In this document: positions 49,301-63,266 of the stretch, piece after piece
Position numbering within the stretch: position 1 is the stretch's first letter
How the letters are laid out: each line of letters starts with the position of its first letter
Assembly (NCBI RefSeq): GCF_036898095.1
Contig: NC_090763.1
Coordinates: forward strand, 56,329,179 to 56,393,178
Origin: Palaemon carinicauda
Taxonomy: Eukaryota > Arthropoda > Malacostraca > Decapoda > Palaemonidae
Reading direction: 5' to 3'
Length of the DNA: 64,000 nt
The notes under the pieces: model-generated
What the model saw: only the letters and a program-made list of their open reading frames with translations
Told to the model about the DNA's origin: nothing
Database searches by the model: none
Translations under genes and position numbers: made by a program

Positions 49301-49900
49301 TCTGCTTTTCATCATCCCTTCCACTCTCCTTATGTTTTGCTTTTTCATCATCCCTTCCACTCTCCTTATGTTTTGCTTTTTCATCCTCCCTTCCACTCTC
49401 CTTATGTTTTGCTTTTTCATTCTCCCTTCCACTCTCCTTATGTTCTGTTTTTCATCCTCCCTTCCACTCTCCTTATGTTTTGCTTTTTCATCATCCCTTC
49501 CACTCTCCTTATGTTTTGCTTTTTCATCATCCCTTCCACTCTCCTTATGTTTTGCTTTTTCATCATCCCTTCCACTCTCCTTATGTTTTGCTTTTTCATC
49601 ATCCCTTCCACTCTCCTTATGTTTTGCTTTTCATCATCCCTTCCACTCTCCTTATGTTCTGCTTTTTCATCCTCCCTTCCACTCTCCTTATGTTCTGCTT
49701 TTTCATCCTCCCTTCCACTCTCCTTATGTTTTGCTTTTTCATCATCCCTTCCACTCTCCTTATGTTTTGCTTTTTCATCATCCCTTCCACTCTCCTTATG
49801 TTTTGCTTTTTCATCATCCCTTCCACTCTCCTTATGTTCTGCTTTTTCATCCTCCCTTCCACTCTCCTTATGTTCTGCTTTTCATCCTCCCTTCCACTCT
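43336..49900. repeat. Super-repeat pair at 4103-bp offset
   Basis: Rare variants recur exactly 4103 bp apart: TTCTATTTTT at 43481 and 47584; CTTTGCTTTTTCATCATC at 43801 and 47904. Whole monomer-type runs line up too (43725-43970 with 47828-48073, 43976-44221 with 48079-48324, 44513-44794 with 48616-48897). So ~2.5 kb or more was copied as a block, with few point changes since. Confidence 0.88.
43725..45152. repeat. Higher-order units of 537-573 bp (15-16 monomers)
   Basis: Runs of 36-bp monomers bounded by 35-bp monomers recur with offsets of 537 bp (43725 to 44262; 43976 to 44513) and 573 bp (44262 to 44835). Each carries the same order of CATCATC/CATCCTC and TTTTG/TTCTG types and a TTTCATTCTCCC monomer near its end. 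Confidence 0.85.
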
Positions 49901-52900
49901 CCTTAGGTTTTGCTTTTTCATCCTCCCTTCCACTCTCCTTATGTTCTGCTTTTCATCATCCCTTCCACTCTCCTTATGTTCTGCTTTTTCATCCTCCCTT
50001 CCACTCTCCTTATGTTCTGCTTTTCATCCTCCCTTCCACTCTCCTTAGGTTTTGCTTTTTCATCCTCCCTTCCACTCTCCTTATGTTTTGCTTTTTCATC
50101 ATCCCTTCCACTCTCCTTATGTTTTGCTTTTTCATCCTCCCTTCCACTCTCCTTATGTTTTGCTTTTTCATCCTCCCTTCCACTCTCCTTATGTTCTGCT
50201 TTTCATCATCCCTTCCACTCTCCTTATGTTCTGCTTTTTCATCCTCCCTTCCACTCTCCTTATGTTCTGCTTTTCATCCTCCCTTCCACTCTCCTTATGT
50301 TTTGCTTTTTCATCCTCCCTTCCACTCTCCTTATGTTTTGCTTTTTCATCATCCCTTCCACTCTCCTTATGTTTTGCTTTTTCATCCTCCCTTCCACTCT
50401 CCTTATGTTTTGCTTTTCATCATCCCTTCCACTCTCCTTATGTTCTGTTTTTCATCCTCCCTTCCACTCTCCTTATGTTCTGTTTTTTCATCATCCCTTC
50501 CACTCTCCTTATGTTCTGCTTTTTCATCCTCCCTTCCACTCTCCTTGTGTTCTGCTTTTTCATCCTCCCTTCCACTCTCCTTATTTCTGCTTTTTCATCC
50601 TCCCTTCCACTCTCCTTATGTTTTGCTTTTCATCCTCCCTTCCACTCTCCTTATGTTTTGCTTTTTCATCATCCCTTCCACTCTCCTTATGTTTTTCTTT
50701 TTCATCATCCCTTCCACTCTCCTTATGTTTTGCTTTTCATCCTCCCTTCCACTCTCCTTATGTTTTGCTTTTTCATCATCCCTTCCACTCTCCTTATGTT
50801 TTTCTTTTTCATCATCCCTTCCACTCTCCTTATGTTTTGCTTTTTCATCATCCCTTCCACTCTCCTTATGTTTTGCTTTTCATCCTCCCTTCCACTCTCC
50901 TTATGTTTTGCTTTTTCATCCTCCCTTCCACTCTCCTTATGTTTTGCTTTTTCATCCTCCCTTCCACTCTCCTTATGTTTTGCTTTTTCATCCTCCCTTC
51001 CACTCTCCTTATGTTTTTGCTTTTTCATCATCCCTTCCACTCTCCTTATGTTTTGCTTTTCATCCTCCCTTCCACTCTCCTTATGTTTTGCTTTTCATCC
51101 TCCCTTCCACTCTCCTTATGTTTTGCTTTTTCATCATCCCTTCCACTCTCCTTATGTTTTTCTTTTTCATCATCCCTTCCACTCTCCTTATGTTTTGCTT
51201 TTTCATCATCCCTTCCACTCTCCTTATGTTTTGCTTTTCATCCTCCCTTCCACTCTCCTTATGTTTTGCTTTTCATCCTCCCTTCCACTCTCCTTATGTT
51301 TTGCTTTTTCATCCTCCCTTCCACTCTCCTTATGTTTTGCTTTTTCATCATCCCTTCCACTCTCCTTATGTTTTCTTTTTCATCATCCCTTCCACTCTCC
51401 TTATGTTTCGCTTTTTCATCCTCCCTTCCACTCTCCTTATGTTTTGCTTTTTCATCATCCCTTCCACTCTCCTTATGTTTTGCTTTTCATCCTCCCTTCC
51501 ACTCTCCTTATGTTTCGCTTTTTCATCCTCCCTTCCACTCTCCTTATGTTTTGCTTTTTCATCCTCCCTTCCACTCTCCTTATGTTCTGCTTTTTCATCC
51601 TCCCTTCCACTCTCCTTATGTTTTGTTTTTCATCATCCCTTCCACTCTCCTTATGTTCTGCTTTTTCATCATCCCTTCCACTCTCCTTATGTTTGTTTTT
51701 TCATCCTCCCTTCCACTCTCCTTATGTTTTGCTTTTTCATCCTCCCTTCCACTCTCCTTATGTTCTGCTTTTTCATATCCCTTCCACTCTCCTTATGTTT
51801 TGCTTTTCATCCTCCCTTCCACTCTCCTTATGTTTTGCTTTTTCATCCTCCCTTCCACTCTCCTTATGTTTTGCTTTTTCATCCTCCCTTCCACTCTCCT
51901 TATGTTTTGCTTTTTCATCATCCCTTCCACTCTCCTTATGTTCTGTTTTTCATCCTCCCTTCCACTCTCCTTATGTTTTGCTTTTTCATCATCCCTTCCA
52001 CTCTCCTTATGTTTGCTTTTTCATCATCCCTTCCACTCTCCTTATGTTTGTTTTTTCATCCTCCCTTCCACTCTCCTTATGTTTTGCTTTTTCATCCTCC
52101 CTTCCACTCTCCTTATGTTTCTGCTTTTTCATCCTCCCTTCCACTCTCCTTATGTTTTGCTTTTTCATCCTCCCTTCCACTCTCCTTATGTTTTGCTTTT
52201 TCATCCTCCCTTCCACTCTCCTTATGTTTTGCTTTTTCATCATCCCTTCCACTCTCCTTATGTTTTGCTTTTTCATCATCCCTTCCACTCTCCTTATGTT
52301 TTGCTTTTTCATCATCCCTTCCACTCTCCTTATGTTTTGCTTTTTCATCCTCCCTTCCACTCTCCTTATGTTTTGCTTTTTCATCTCCCTTCCACTCTCC
52401 TTATGTTTTGCTTTTTCATCCTCCCTTCCACTCTCCTTATGTTCTGTTTTTCATCCTCCCTTCCACTCTCCTTATGTTCTGTTTTTCATCATCCCTTCCA
52501 CTCTCCTTATGTTTTGCTTTTTCATCCTCCCTTCCACTCTCCTTATGTTTTGCTTTTTCATCCTCCCTTCCACTCTCCTTATGTTCTGCTTTTTCATCCT
52601 CCCTTCCACTCTCCTTATGTTCTGCTTTTTCATCCTCCCTTCCACTCTCCTTATGTTCTGTTTTTCATCATCCCTTCCACTCTCCTTATGTTCTGTTTTT
52701 CATCATCCCTTCCACTCTCCTTATGTTCTGTTTTTCATCATCCCTTCCACTCTCCTTATGTTCTGCTTTTTCATCATCCCTTCCACTCTCCTTATGTTCT
52801 GTTTTTTCATCCTCCCTTCTACTCTCCTTATGTTTTGCTTTTTCATCCTCCCTTCCACTCTCCTTATGTTCTGCTTTTTCATCATCCCTTCCACTCTCCT

Positions 52901-55900
52901 TATGTTTTGCTTTTTCATCCTCCCTTCCACTCTCCTTATGTTTTGCTTTTTCATCCTCCCTTCCACTCTCCTTATGTTTGCTTTTTCATCATCCCTTCCA
53001 CTCTCCTTATGTTTTGCTTTTTCATCATCCCTTCCACTCTCCTTATGTTTTGCTTTTTCATCCTCCCTTCCACTCTCCTTATGTTCTGTTTTTCATCATC
53101 CCTTCCACTCTCCTTATGTTCTGCTTTTTCATCCTCCCTTCCACTCTCCTTATGTTCTGTTTTTCATCATCCCTTCCACTCTCCTTATGTTTGTTTTTCA
53201 TCATCCCTTCCACTCTCCTTATGTTTTGCTTTTTCATCCTCCCTTCCACTCTCCTTATGTTTTGCTTTTTCATCCTCCCTTCCACTCTCCTTATGTTTTG
53301 CTTTTTCATCATCCCTTCCACTCTCCTTATGTTTTGCTTTTTCATCCTCCCTTCCACTCTCCTTATGTTCTGTTTTTCATCCTCCCTTCCACTCTCCTTA
53401 TGTTCTGTTTTTCATCATCCCTTCCACTCTCCTTATGTTCTGCTTTTTCATCATCCCTTCCACTCTCCTTATGTTCTGCTTTTTCATCCTCCCTTCCACT
53501 CTCCTTATGTTTTGCTTTTTCATCCTCCCTTCCACTCTCCTTATGTTCTGCTTTTTCATCATCCCTTCCACTCTCCTTATGTTTTGCTTTTTCATCCTCC
53601 CTTCCACTCTCCTTATGTTTTGCTTTTTCATCCTCCCTTCCACTCTCCTTATGTTTGCTTTTTCATCATCCCTTCCACTCTCCTTATGTTTTGCTTTTTC
53701 ATCATCCCTTCCACTCTCCTTATGTTTTGCTTTTTCATCATCCCTTCCACTCTCCTTATGTTTTGCTTTTTCATCCTCCCTTCCACTCTCCTTATGTTTT
53801 GCTTTTTCATCTCCCTTCCACTCTCCTTATGTTCTGCTTTTTCATCCTCCCTTCCACTCTCCTTATGTTTTGCTTTTTCATCATCCCTTCCACTCTCCTT
53901 ATGTTTTGCTTTTTCATCATCCCTTCCACTCTCCTTATGTTTTGCTTTTTCATCATCCCTTCCACTCTCCTTATGTTCTGCTTTTTCATCCTCCCTTCCA
54001 CTCTCCTTATGTTCTGCTTTTTCATCATCCCTTCCACTCTCCTTATGTTTTGCTTTTTCATCATCCCTTCCACTCTCCTTATGTTTTGCTTTTTCATCAT
54101 CCCTTCCACTCTCCTTATGTTTTGCTTTTTCATCCTCCCTTCCACTCTCCTTATGTTTTGCTTTTTCATCTCCCTTCCACTCTCCTTATGTTCTGCTTTT
54201 TCATCCTCCCTTCCACTCTCCTTATGTTTTGCTTTTTCATCATCCCTTCCACTCTCCTTATGTTTTGCTTTTTCATCATCCCTTCCACTCTCCTTATGTT
54301 TTGCTTTTTCATCCTCCCTTCCACTCTCCTTATGTTCTGCTTTTTCATCCTCCCTTCCACTCTCCTTATGTTTTGCTTTTTCATCATCCCTTCCACTCTC
54401 CTTATGTTTTGCTTTTTCATATCCCTTCCACTCTCCTTATGTTTTGCTTTTTCATCATCCCTTCCACTCTCCTTATGTTTTGCTTTTTCATCATCCCTTC
54501 CACTCTCCTTATGTTCTGCTTTTTCATCCTCCCTTCCACTCTCCTTATGTTTTGCTTTTTCATCCTCCCTTCCACTCTCCTTAGGTTTTGCTTTTTCATC
54601 CTCCCTTCCACTCTCCTTATGTTCTGCTTTTCATCATCCCTTCCACTCTCCTTATGTTCTGCTTTTTCATCCTCCCTTCCACTCTCCTTATGTTCTGCTT
54701 TTTCATCCTCCCTTCCACTCTCCTTAGGTTTTGCTTTTTCATCCTCCCTTCCACTCTCCTTATGTTTTGCTTTTTCATCATCCCTTCCACTCTCCTTATG
54801 TTTTGCTTTTTCATCATCCCTTCCACTCTCCTTATGTTTTGCTTTTTCATCATCCCTTCCACTCTCCTTATGTTCTGCATTTTCATCCTCCCTTCCACTC
54901 TCCTTATGTTTTGCTTTTTCATCCTCCCTTCCACTCTCCTTATGTTTTGCTTTTTCATCCTCCCTTCCACTCTCCTTATGTTCTGCTTTTTCATCATCCC
55001 TTCCACTCTCCTTATGTTTTGCTTTTTCATCCTCCCTTCCACTCTCCTTATGTTTTGCTTTTTCATCCTCCCTTCTACTCTCCTTATGTTTTGCTTTTTC
55101 ATCATCCCTTCCACTCTCCTTATGTTCTGCTTTTTCATCCTCCCTTCCACTCTCCTTATGTTCTGCTTTTTCATCATCCCTTCCACTCTCCTTATGTTTT
55201 GCTTTTTCATCCTCCCTTCCACTCTCCTTATGTTTTGCTTTTTCATCCTCCCTTCCACTCTCCTTATGTTCTGTTTTTCATCCTCCCTTCCACTCTCCTT
55301 ATGTTCTGTTTTTTCATCATCCCTTCCACTCTCCTTATGTTCTGCTTTTTCATCCTCCCTTCCACTCTCCTTATGTTCTGCTTTTTCATCCTCTCTTCCA
55401 CTCTCCTTATGTTCTGCTTTTTCATCCTCCCTTCCACTCTCCTTATGTTTTGCTTTTCATCCTCCCTTCCACTCTCCTTATGTTTTGCTTTTTCATCATC
55501 CCTTCCACTCTCCTTATGTTTTTCTTTTTCATCATCCCTTCCACTCTCCTTATGTTTTGCTTTTCATCCTCCCTTCCACTCTCCTTATGTTTTGCTTTTC
55601 ATCCTCCCTTCCACTCTCCTTATGTTTTGCTTTTTCATCATCCCTTCCACTCTCCTTATGTTTTTCTTTTTAATCATCCCTTCCACTCTCCTTATGTTTT
55701 GCTTTTTCATCATCCCTTCCACTCTCCTTATGTTTTGCTTTTCATCCTCCCTTCCACTCTCCTTATGTTTTGCTTTTCATCCTCCCTTCCACTCTCCTTA
55801 TGTTTTGCTTTTTCATCCTCCCTTCCACTCTCCTTATGTTTTGCTTTTTCATCATCCCTTCCACTCTCCTTATGTTTTTCTTTTTCATCATCCCTTCCAC

Positions 55901-58900
55901 TCTCCTTATGTTTTGCTTTTCATCCTCCCTTCCACTCTCCTTAGGTTTTGCTTTTCATCCTCCCTTCCACTCTCCTTATGTTTTGCTTTTTCATCATCCC
56001 TTCCACTCTCCTTATGTTTTTCTTTTTCATCATCCCTTCCACTCTCCTTATGTTTTGCTTTTTCATCATCCCTTCCACTCTCCTTATGTTTTGCTTTTCA
56101 TCCTCCCTTCCACTCTCCTTATGTTTTGCTTTTCATCCTCCCTTCCACTCTCCTTATGTTTTGATTTTCATCCTCCCTTCCACTCTCCTTATGTTTTGCT
56201 TTTTCATCATCCCTTCCACTCTCCTTATGTTTCGCTTTTTCATCCTCCCTTCCACTCTCCTTATGTTTTGCTTTTTCATCATCCCTTCCACTCTCCTTAT
56301 GTTTTTCTTTTTCATCATCCCTTCCACTCTCCTTATGTTTTGCTTTTTCATCCTCCCTTCCACTCTCATTATGTTTCGCTTTTTCATCCTCCCTTCCACT
56401 CTCCTTATGTTTTGCTTTTTCATCCTCCCTTCCACTCTCCTTATGTTCTGTTTTTCATCCTCCCTTCCACTCTCCTTATGTTCTGTTTTTCATCATCCCT
56501 TCCACTCTCCTTATGTTTTGCTTTTTCATCATCCCTTCCACTCTCCTTATGTTCTGTTTTTTCATCCTCCCTTCTACTCTCCTTATGTTCTGCTTTTTCA
56601 TCCTCCCTTCCACTCTCCTTATGTTCTGCTTTTTCATCATCCCTTCCACTCTCCTTATGTTTTGCTTTTCATCCTCCCTTCCACTCTCCTTATGTTTTGC
56701 TTTTTCATCCTCCCTTCCACTCTCCTTATGTTTTGCTTTTTCATCCTCCCTTCCACTCTCCTTATGTTTTGCTTTTTCATCCTCCCTTCCACTCTCCTTA
56801 TGTTCTGTTTTTCATCCTCCCTTCCACTCTCCTTATGTTCTGTTTTTCATCATCCCTTCCACTCTCCTTATGTTCTGCTTTTTCATCATCCCGTCCACTC
56901 TCCTTATGTTCTGTTTTTTCATCCTCCCTTCTACTCTCCTTATGTTTTGCTTTTTCATCCTCCCTTCCACTCTCCTTATGTTCTGCTTTTTCATCATCCC
57001 TTCCACTCTCCTTATGTTTTGCTTTTCATCCTCCCTTCCACTCTCCTTATGTTTTGCTTTTTCATCCTCCCTTCCACTCTCCTTATGTTTTGCTTTTCAT
57101 CCTCCCTTCCACTCTCCTTATGTTTTGCTTTTTCATCATCCCTTCCACTCTCCTTATGTTTTGCTTTTTCATCATCCCTTCCACTCTCCTTATGATTTGC
57201 TTTTTCATCATCCCTTCCACTCTCCTTATGTTTTGCTTTTTCATCTCCCTTCCACTCTCCTTATGTTCTGTTTTTCATCCTCCCTTCCACTCTCCTTATG
57301 TTTTGCTTTTTCATCATCCCTTCCACTCTCCTTATGTTTTGCTTTTTCATCATCCCTTCCACTCTCCTTATGTTTTGCTTTTTCATCATCCCTTCCACTC
57401 TCCTTATGTTTTGCTTTTTCATCCTCCCTTCCACTCTCCTTATGTTTTGCTTTTTCATCCTCCCTTCCACTCTCCTTATGTTCTGTTTTTCATCCTCCCT
57501 TCCACTCTCCTTATGTTCTGTTTTCATCATCCCTTCCACTCTCCTTATGTTCTGCTTTTTCATCCTCTCTTCCACTCTCCTTATGTTCTGCTTTTTCATC
57601 CTCTCTTCCACTCTCCTTATGTTCTGCTTTTTCATCCTCCCTTCCACTCTCCTTATGTTCTGCTTTTTCATCCTCCCTTCCACTCTCCTTATGTTTTGCT
57701 TTTTCATCATCCCTTCCACTCTCCTTATGTTTTGCTTTTTCATCATCCCTTCCACTCTCCTTATGTTCTGCTTTTTCATCCTCCGTTCCACTCTCCTTAT
57801 GTTTGCTTTTTCATCATCCCTTCCACTCTCCTTATGTTTTGCTTTTTCATCATCCCTTCCACTCTCCTTATGTTTTGCTTTTTCATCATCCCTTCCACTC
57901 TCCTTATGTTTTGCTTTTTCATCCTCCCTTCCACTCTCCTTATGTTTTGCTTTTTCATCTCCCTTCCACTCTCCTTATGTTCTGTTTTTCATCCTCCCTT
58001 CCACTCTCCTTATGTTTTGCTTTTTCATCATCCCTTCCACTCTCCTTATGTTTTGCTTTTTCATCATCCCTTCCACTCTCCTTATGTTTTGCTTTTTCAT
58101 CCTCCCTTCCACTCTCCTTATGTTCTGCTTTTTCATCCTCCCTTCCACTCTCCTTATGTTTTGCTTTTTCATCATCCCTTCCACTCTCCTTATGTTTTGC
58201 TTTTTCATCATCCCTTCCACTCTCCTTATGTTTTGCTTTTTCATCATCCCTTCCACTCTCCTTATGTTTTGCTTTTTCATCATCCCTTCCACTCTCCTTA
58301 TGTTCTGCTTTTTCATCCTCCCTTCCACTCTCCTTATGTTCTGCTTTTCATCCTCCCTTCCACTCTCCTTAGGTTTTGCTTTTTCATCCTCCCTTCCACT
58401 CTCCTTATGTTCTGCTTTTCATCATCCCTTCCACTCTCCTTATGTTCTGCTTTTTCATCCTCCCTTCCACTCTCCTTATGTTCTGCTTTTCATCCTCCCT
58501 TCCACTCTCCTTAGGTTTTGCTTTTTCATCCTCCCTTCCACTCTCCTTAGGTTTTGCTTTTTCATCATCCCTTCCACTCTCATGTTTTGCTTTTTCATCC
58601 TCCCTTCTACTCTCCTTAGGTTTTGCTTTTTCATCATCCCTTCCACTCTCCTTATGTTTTGCTTTTTCATCCTCCCTTCCACTCTCCTTATGTTTTGCTT
58701 TTTCATCCTCCCTTCCACTCTCCTTATGTTTTGCTTTTTCATCCTCCCTTCCACTCTCCTTATGTTTTGCTTTTTCATCCTCCCTTCCACTCTCCTTATG
58801 TTCTGCTTTTTCATCCTCCCTTCCACTCTCCTTATGTTTTGCTTTTTCATCCTCCCTTCCACTCTCCTTATGTTTTGCTTTTTCATCCTCCCTTCCACTC

Positions 58901-61900
58901 TCCTTATGTTTTGCTTTTTCATCATCCCTTCCACTCTCCTTATGTTCTGCTTTTTCATCCTCCCTTCCACTCTCCTTATGTTCTGCTTTTTCATCTCCCT
59001 TCCACTCTCCTTATGTTTTGCTTTTTCATCCTCCCTTCCACTCTCCTTATGTTTTGCTTTTTCATCCTCCCTTCCACTCTCCTTATGTTCTGTTTTTCAT
59101 CCTCCCTTCCACTCTCCTTATGTTCTGCTTTTTCATCATCCCTTCCACTCTCCTTATGTTCTGCTTTTTCATCCTCCCTTCCACTCTCCTTATGTTCTGC
59201 TTTTTCATCCTCCCTTCCACTCTCCTTATGTTCTGCTTTTTCATCCTCCCTTCCACTCTCCTTATGTTTTGCTTTTTCATCCTCCCTTCCACTCTCCTTA
59301 TGTTTTGCTTTTTCATCATCCCTTCCACTCTCCTTATGTTTTTGCTTTTTCATCATCCCTTCCACTCTCCTTATGTTTTGCTTTTCATCCTCCCTTCCAC
59401 TCTCCTTATGTTTTGCTTTTCATCCTCCCTTCCACTCTCCTTATGTTTTGCTTTTTCATCATCCCTTCCACTCTCCTTATGTTTTTCTTTTTCATCATCC
59501 CTTCCACTCTCCTTATGTTTTGCTTTTTCATCATCCCTTCCACTCTCCTTATGTTTTGCTTTTCATCCTCCCTTCCACTCTCCTTATGTTTTGCTTTTTC
59601 ATCCTCCCTTCCACTCTCCTTATGTTTTGCTTTTTCATCCTCCCTTCCACTCTCCTTATGTTTTGCTTTTTCATCATCCCTTCCACTCTCCTTATGTTTT
59701 CTTTTTCATCATCCCTTCCACTCTCCTTATGTTTTGCTTTTCATCCTCCCTTCCACTCTCCTTAGGTTTTGCTTTTTCATCCTCCCTTCCACTCTCCTTA
59801 TGTTTTGCTTTTTCATCATCCCTTCCACTCTCCTTATGTTTTTGCTTTTTCATCATCCCTTCCACTCTCCTTATGTTTTGCTTTTTCATCATCCCTTCCA
59901 CTCTCCTTATGTTTTGCTTTTCATCCTCCCTTCCACTCTCCTTATGTTTTGCTTTTCATCCTCCCTTCCACTCTCCTTATGTTTTGATTTTCATCCTCCC
60001 TTCCACTCTCCTTATGTTTTGCTTTTTCATCATCCCTTCCACTCTCCTTATGTTTGCTTTTTCATCCTCCCTTCCACTCTCCTTATGTTTTGCTTTTTCA
60101 TCATCCCTTCCACTCTCCTTATGTTTTTCTTTTTCATCATCCCTTCCACTCTCCTTATGTTTTGCTTTTCATCCTCCCTTCCACTCTCCTTATGTTTTGC
60201 TTTTTCATCCTCCCTTCCACTCTCCTTATGTTTTGCTTTTTCATCCTCCCTTCCACTCTCCTTATGTTCAGTTTTTCATCCTCCCTTCCACTCTCCTTAT
60301 GTTCTGTTTTTCATCATCCCTTCCACTCTCCTTATGTTTTGCTTTTTCATCCTCCCTTCCACTCTCCTTATGTTCTGTTTTTTCATCCTCCCTTCCACTC
60401 TCCTTATGTTCTGCTTTTTCATCCTCCCTTCCACTCTCCTTATGTTCTGCTTTTTCATCATCCCTTCCACTCTCCTTATGTTTTGCTTTTCATCCTCCCT
60501 TCCACTCTCCTTATGTTTTGCTTTTTCATCCTCCCTTCCACTCTCCTTATGTTTTGCTTTTTCATCCTCCCTTCCACTCTCCTTATGTTTTGCTTTTTCA
60601 TCCTCCCTTCCACTCTCCTTATGTTCTGTTTTTCATCCTCCCTTCCACTCTCCTTATGTTCTGTTTTTCATCATCCCTTCCACTCTCCTTATGTTCTGCT
60701 TTTTCATCATCCCTTCCACTCTCCTTATGTTCTGTTTTTTCATCCTCCCTTCACTCTCCTTATGTTTTGCTTTTTCATCCTCCCTTCCACTCTCCTTATG
60801 TTCTGCTTTTTCATCATCCCTTCCACTCTCCTTATGTTTTGCTTTTCATCCTCCCTTCCACTCTCCTTATGTTTTGCTTTTTCATCCTCCCTTCCACTCT
60901 CCTTATGTTTTGCTTTTCATCCTCCCTTCCACTCTCCTTATGTTTTGCTTTTTCATCATCCCTTCCACTCTCCTTATGTTTTGCTTTTTCATCATCCCTT
61001 CCACTCTCCTTATGATTTGCTTTTTCATCATCCCTTCCACTCTCCTTATGTTTTGCTTTTTCATTCTCCCTTCCACTCTCCTTATGTTCTGTTTTTCATC
61101 CTCCCTTCCACTCTCCTTATGTTTTGCTTTTTCATCATCCCTTCCACTCTCCTTATGTTTTGCTTTTTCATCATCCCTTCCACTCTCCTTATGTTTTGCT
61201 TTTTCATCATCCCTTCCACTCTCCTTATGTTTTGCTTTTTCATCCTCCCTTCCACTCTCCTTATGTTTTGCTTTTTCATCCTCCCTTCCACTCTCCTTAT
61301 GTTCTGTTTTTCATCCTCCCTTCCACTCTCCTTATGTTCTGTTTTTCATCATCCCTTCCACTCTCCTTATGTTCTGCTTTTTCATCCTCTCTTCCACTCT
61401 CCTTATGTTCTGCTTTTTCATCCTCTCTTCCACTCTCCTTATGTTCTGCTTTTTCATCCTCCCTTCCACTCTCCTTATGTTCTGCTTTTTCATCCTCCCT
61501 TCCACTCTCCTTATGTTTTGCTTTTCATCCTCCCTTCCACTCTCCTTATGTTTTGCATTTTCATCCTCCCTTCCACTCTCCTTATGTTTTGCTTTTTCAT
61601 CATCCTTTCCACTCTCCTTATGTTTTGCTTTTTCATCATCCCTTCCACTCTCCTTATGTTTTGCTTTTCATCCTCCCTTCCACTCTCCTTATGTTTTGCT
61701 TTTCATCCTCCCTTCCACTCTCCTTATGTTTTGCTTTTTCATCATCCTTTCCACTCACCTTATGTTTTGCTTTTTCATCATCCCTTTCCACTCTCCTTAT
61801 GTTTTGCTTTTTCATCATCCCTTCCACTCTCCTTATGTTTTGCTTTTTCATCATCCCTTCCACTCTCCTTATGTTTTGCTTTTTCATCATCCTTTCCACT

Positions 61901-63266
61901 CTCCTTATGTTTTGCTTTTTCATCATCCCTTCCACTCTCCTTATGTTTTGCTTTTTCATCATCCCTTCCACTCTCCTTATGTTTTGCTTTTCATCCTCCC
62001 TTCCACTCTCCTTATGTTTTGCTTTTTCATCATCCTTTCCACTCTCCTTATGTTTTGCTTTTTCATCATCCCTTCCACTCTCCTTATGTTTTGCTTTTTC
62101 ATCATCCCTTCCACTCTCCTTATGTTTTGCTTTTTCATCATCCCTTCCACTCTCCTTATGTTTTGCTTTTTCATCATCCCTTCCACTCTCCTTATGTTTT
62201 GCTTTTTCATCATCCCTTCCACTCTCCTTATGTTTTGCTTTTTCATCATCCCTTCCACTCTCCTTATGTTTTGCTTTTTCATCCTCCCTTCCATTCTCCT
62301 TATGCTTTGCTTTTTCATCATCCCTTCCACTCTCCTTATGTTTTGCTTTTTCATCATCCCTTCCACTCTCCTTATGTTTTGCTTTTTCATCATCCCTTCC
62401 ACTCTCCTTATGTTTTGCTTTTTCATCTTCCCTTCCACTCTCCTTATGTTTTGCTTTTTCATTCTCCCTTCCACTCTCCTTATGTTCTGTTTTTCATCCT
62501 CCCTTCCACTCTCCTTATGTTTTGCTTTTTCATCATCCCTTCCACTCTCCTTTATGTTTTGCTTTTTCATCATCCCTTCCACTCTCCTTATGTTTTGCTT
62601 TTTCATCATCCCTTCCACTCTCCTTATGTTCTGCTTTTTCATCCTCCGTTCCACTCTCAATGTTCTGCTTTTTCATCATCCCTTCCACTCTCCTTATGTT
62701 TTGCTTTTTCATCATCCCTTCCACTCTCCTTATGTTTTGCTTTTTCATCATCCCTTCCACTCTCCTTATTTTTTGCTTTTTCATCCTCCCTTCCACTCTC
62801 CTTATGTTTTGCTTTTTCATTCTCCCTTCCACTCTCCTTATGTTCTGTTTTTCATCCTCCCTTCCACTCTCCTTATGTTTTGCTTTTTCATCATCCCTTC
62901 CACTCTCCTTATGTTTTGCTTTTTCATCATCCCTTCCACTCTCCTTATGTTTTGCTTTTTCATCATCCCTTCCACTCTCCTTATGTTTTGCTTTTTCATC
63001 ATCCCTTCCACTCTCCTTATGTTCTGCTTTTTCATCCTCCCTTCCACTCTCCTTATGTTCTGCTTTTTCATCCTCCCTTCCACTCTCCTTATGTTTTGCT
63101 TTTTCATCATCCCTTCCACTCTCCTTATGTTTTGCTTTTTCATCATCCCTTCCACTCTCCTTATGTTTTGCTTTTTCATCATCCCTTCCACTCTCCTTAT
63201 GTTCTGCTTTTTCATCCTCCCTTCCACTCTCCTTATGTTCTGCTTTTCATCCTCCCTTCCACTCTC
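45801..63266. repeat. Periodic CCTTAGG-marked super-repeat starts
   Basis: Clusters with CCTTAGGTTTTGC beside a 35-bp TTCTGCTTTTC monomer occur at about 45801, 49901, 54579, 58367 and 63266. The spacings are about 4.1, 4.7, 3.8 and 4.9 kb. Clusters of the TTTTTCTTTTT variant follow about 0.8-1.1 kb later at about 46.6-47.3, 50.7-51.4, 55.5-56.3 and 59.5-60.2 kb. The repeated order shows that blocks of ~4 kb, not single monomers, are the latest unit of amplification. Confidence 0.8.
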
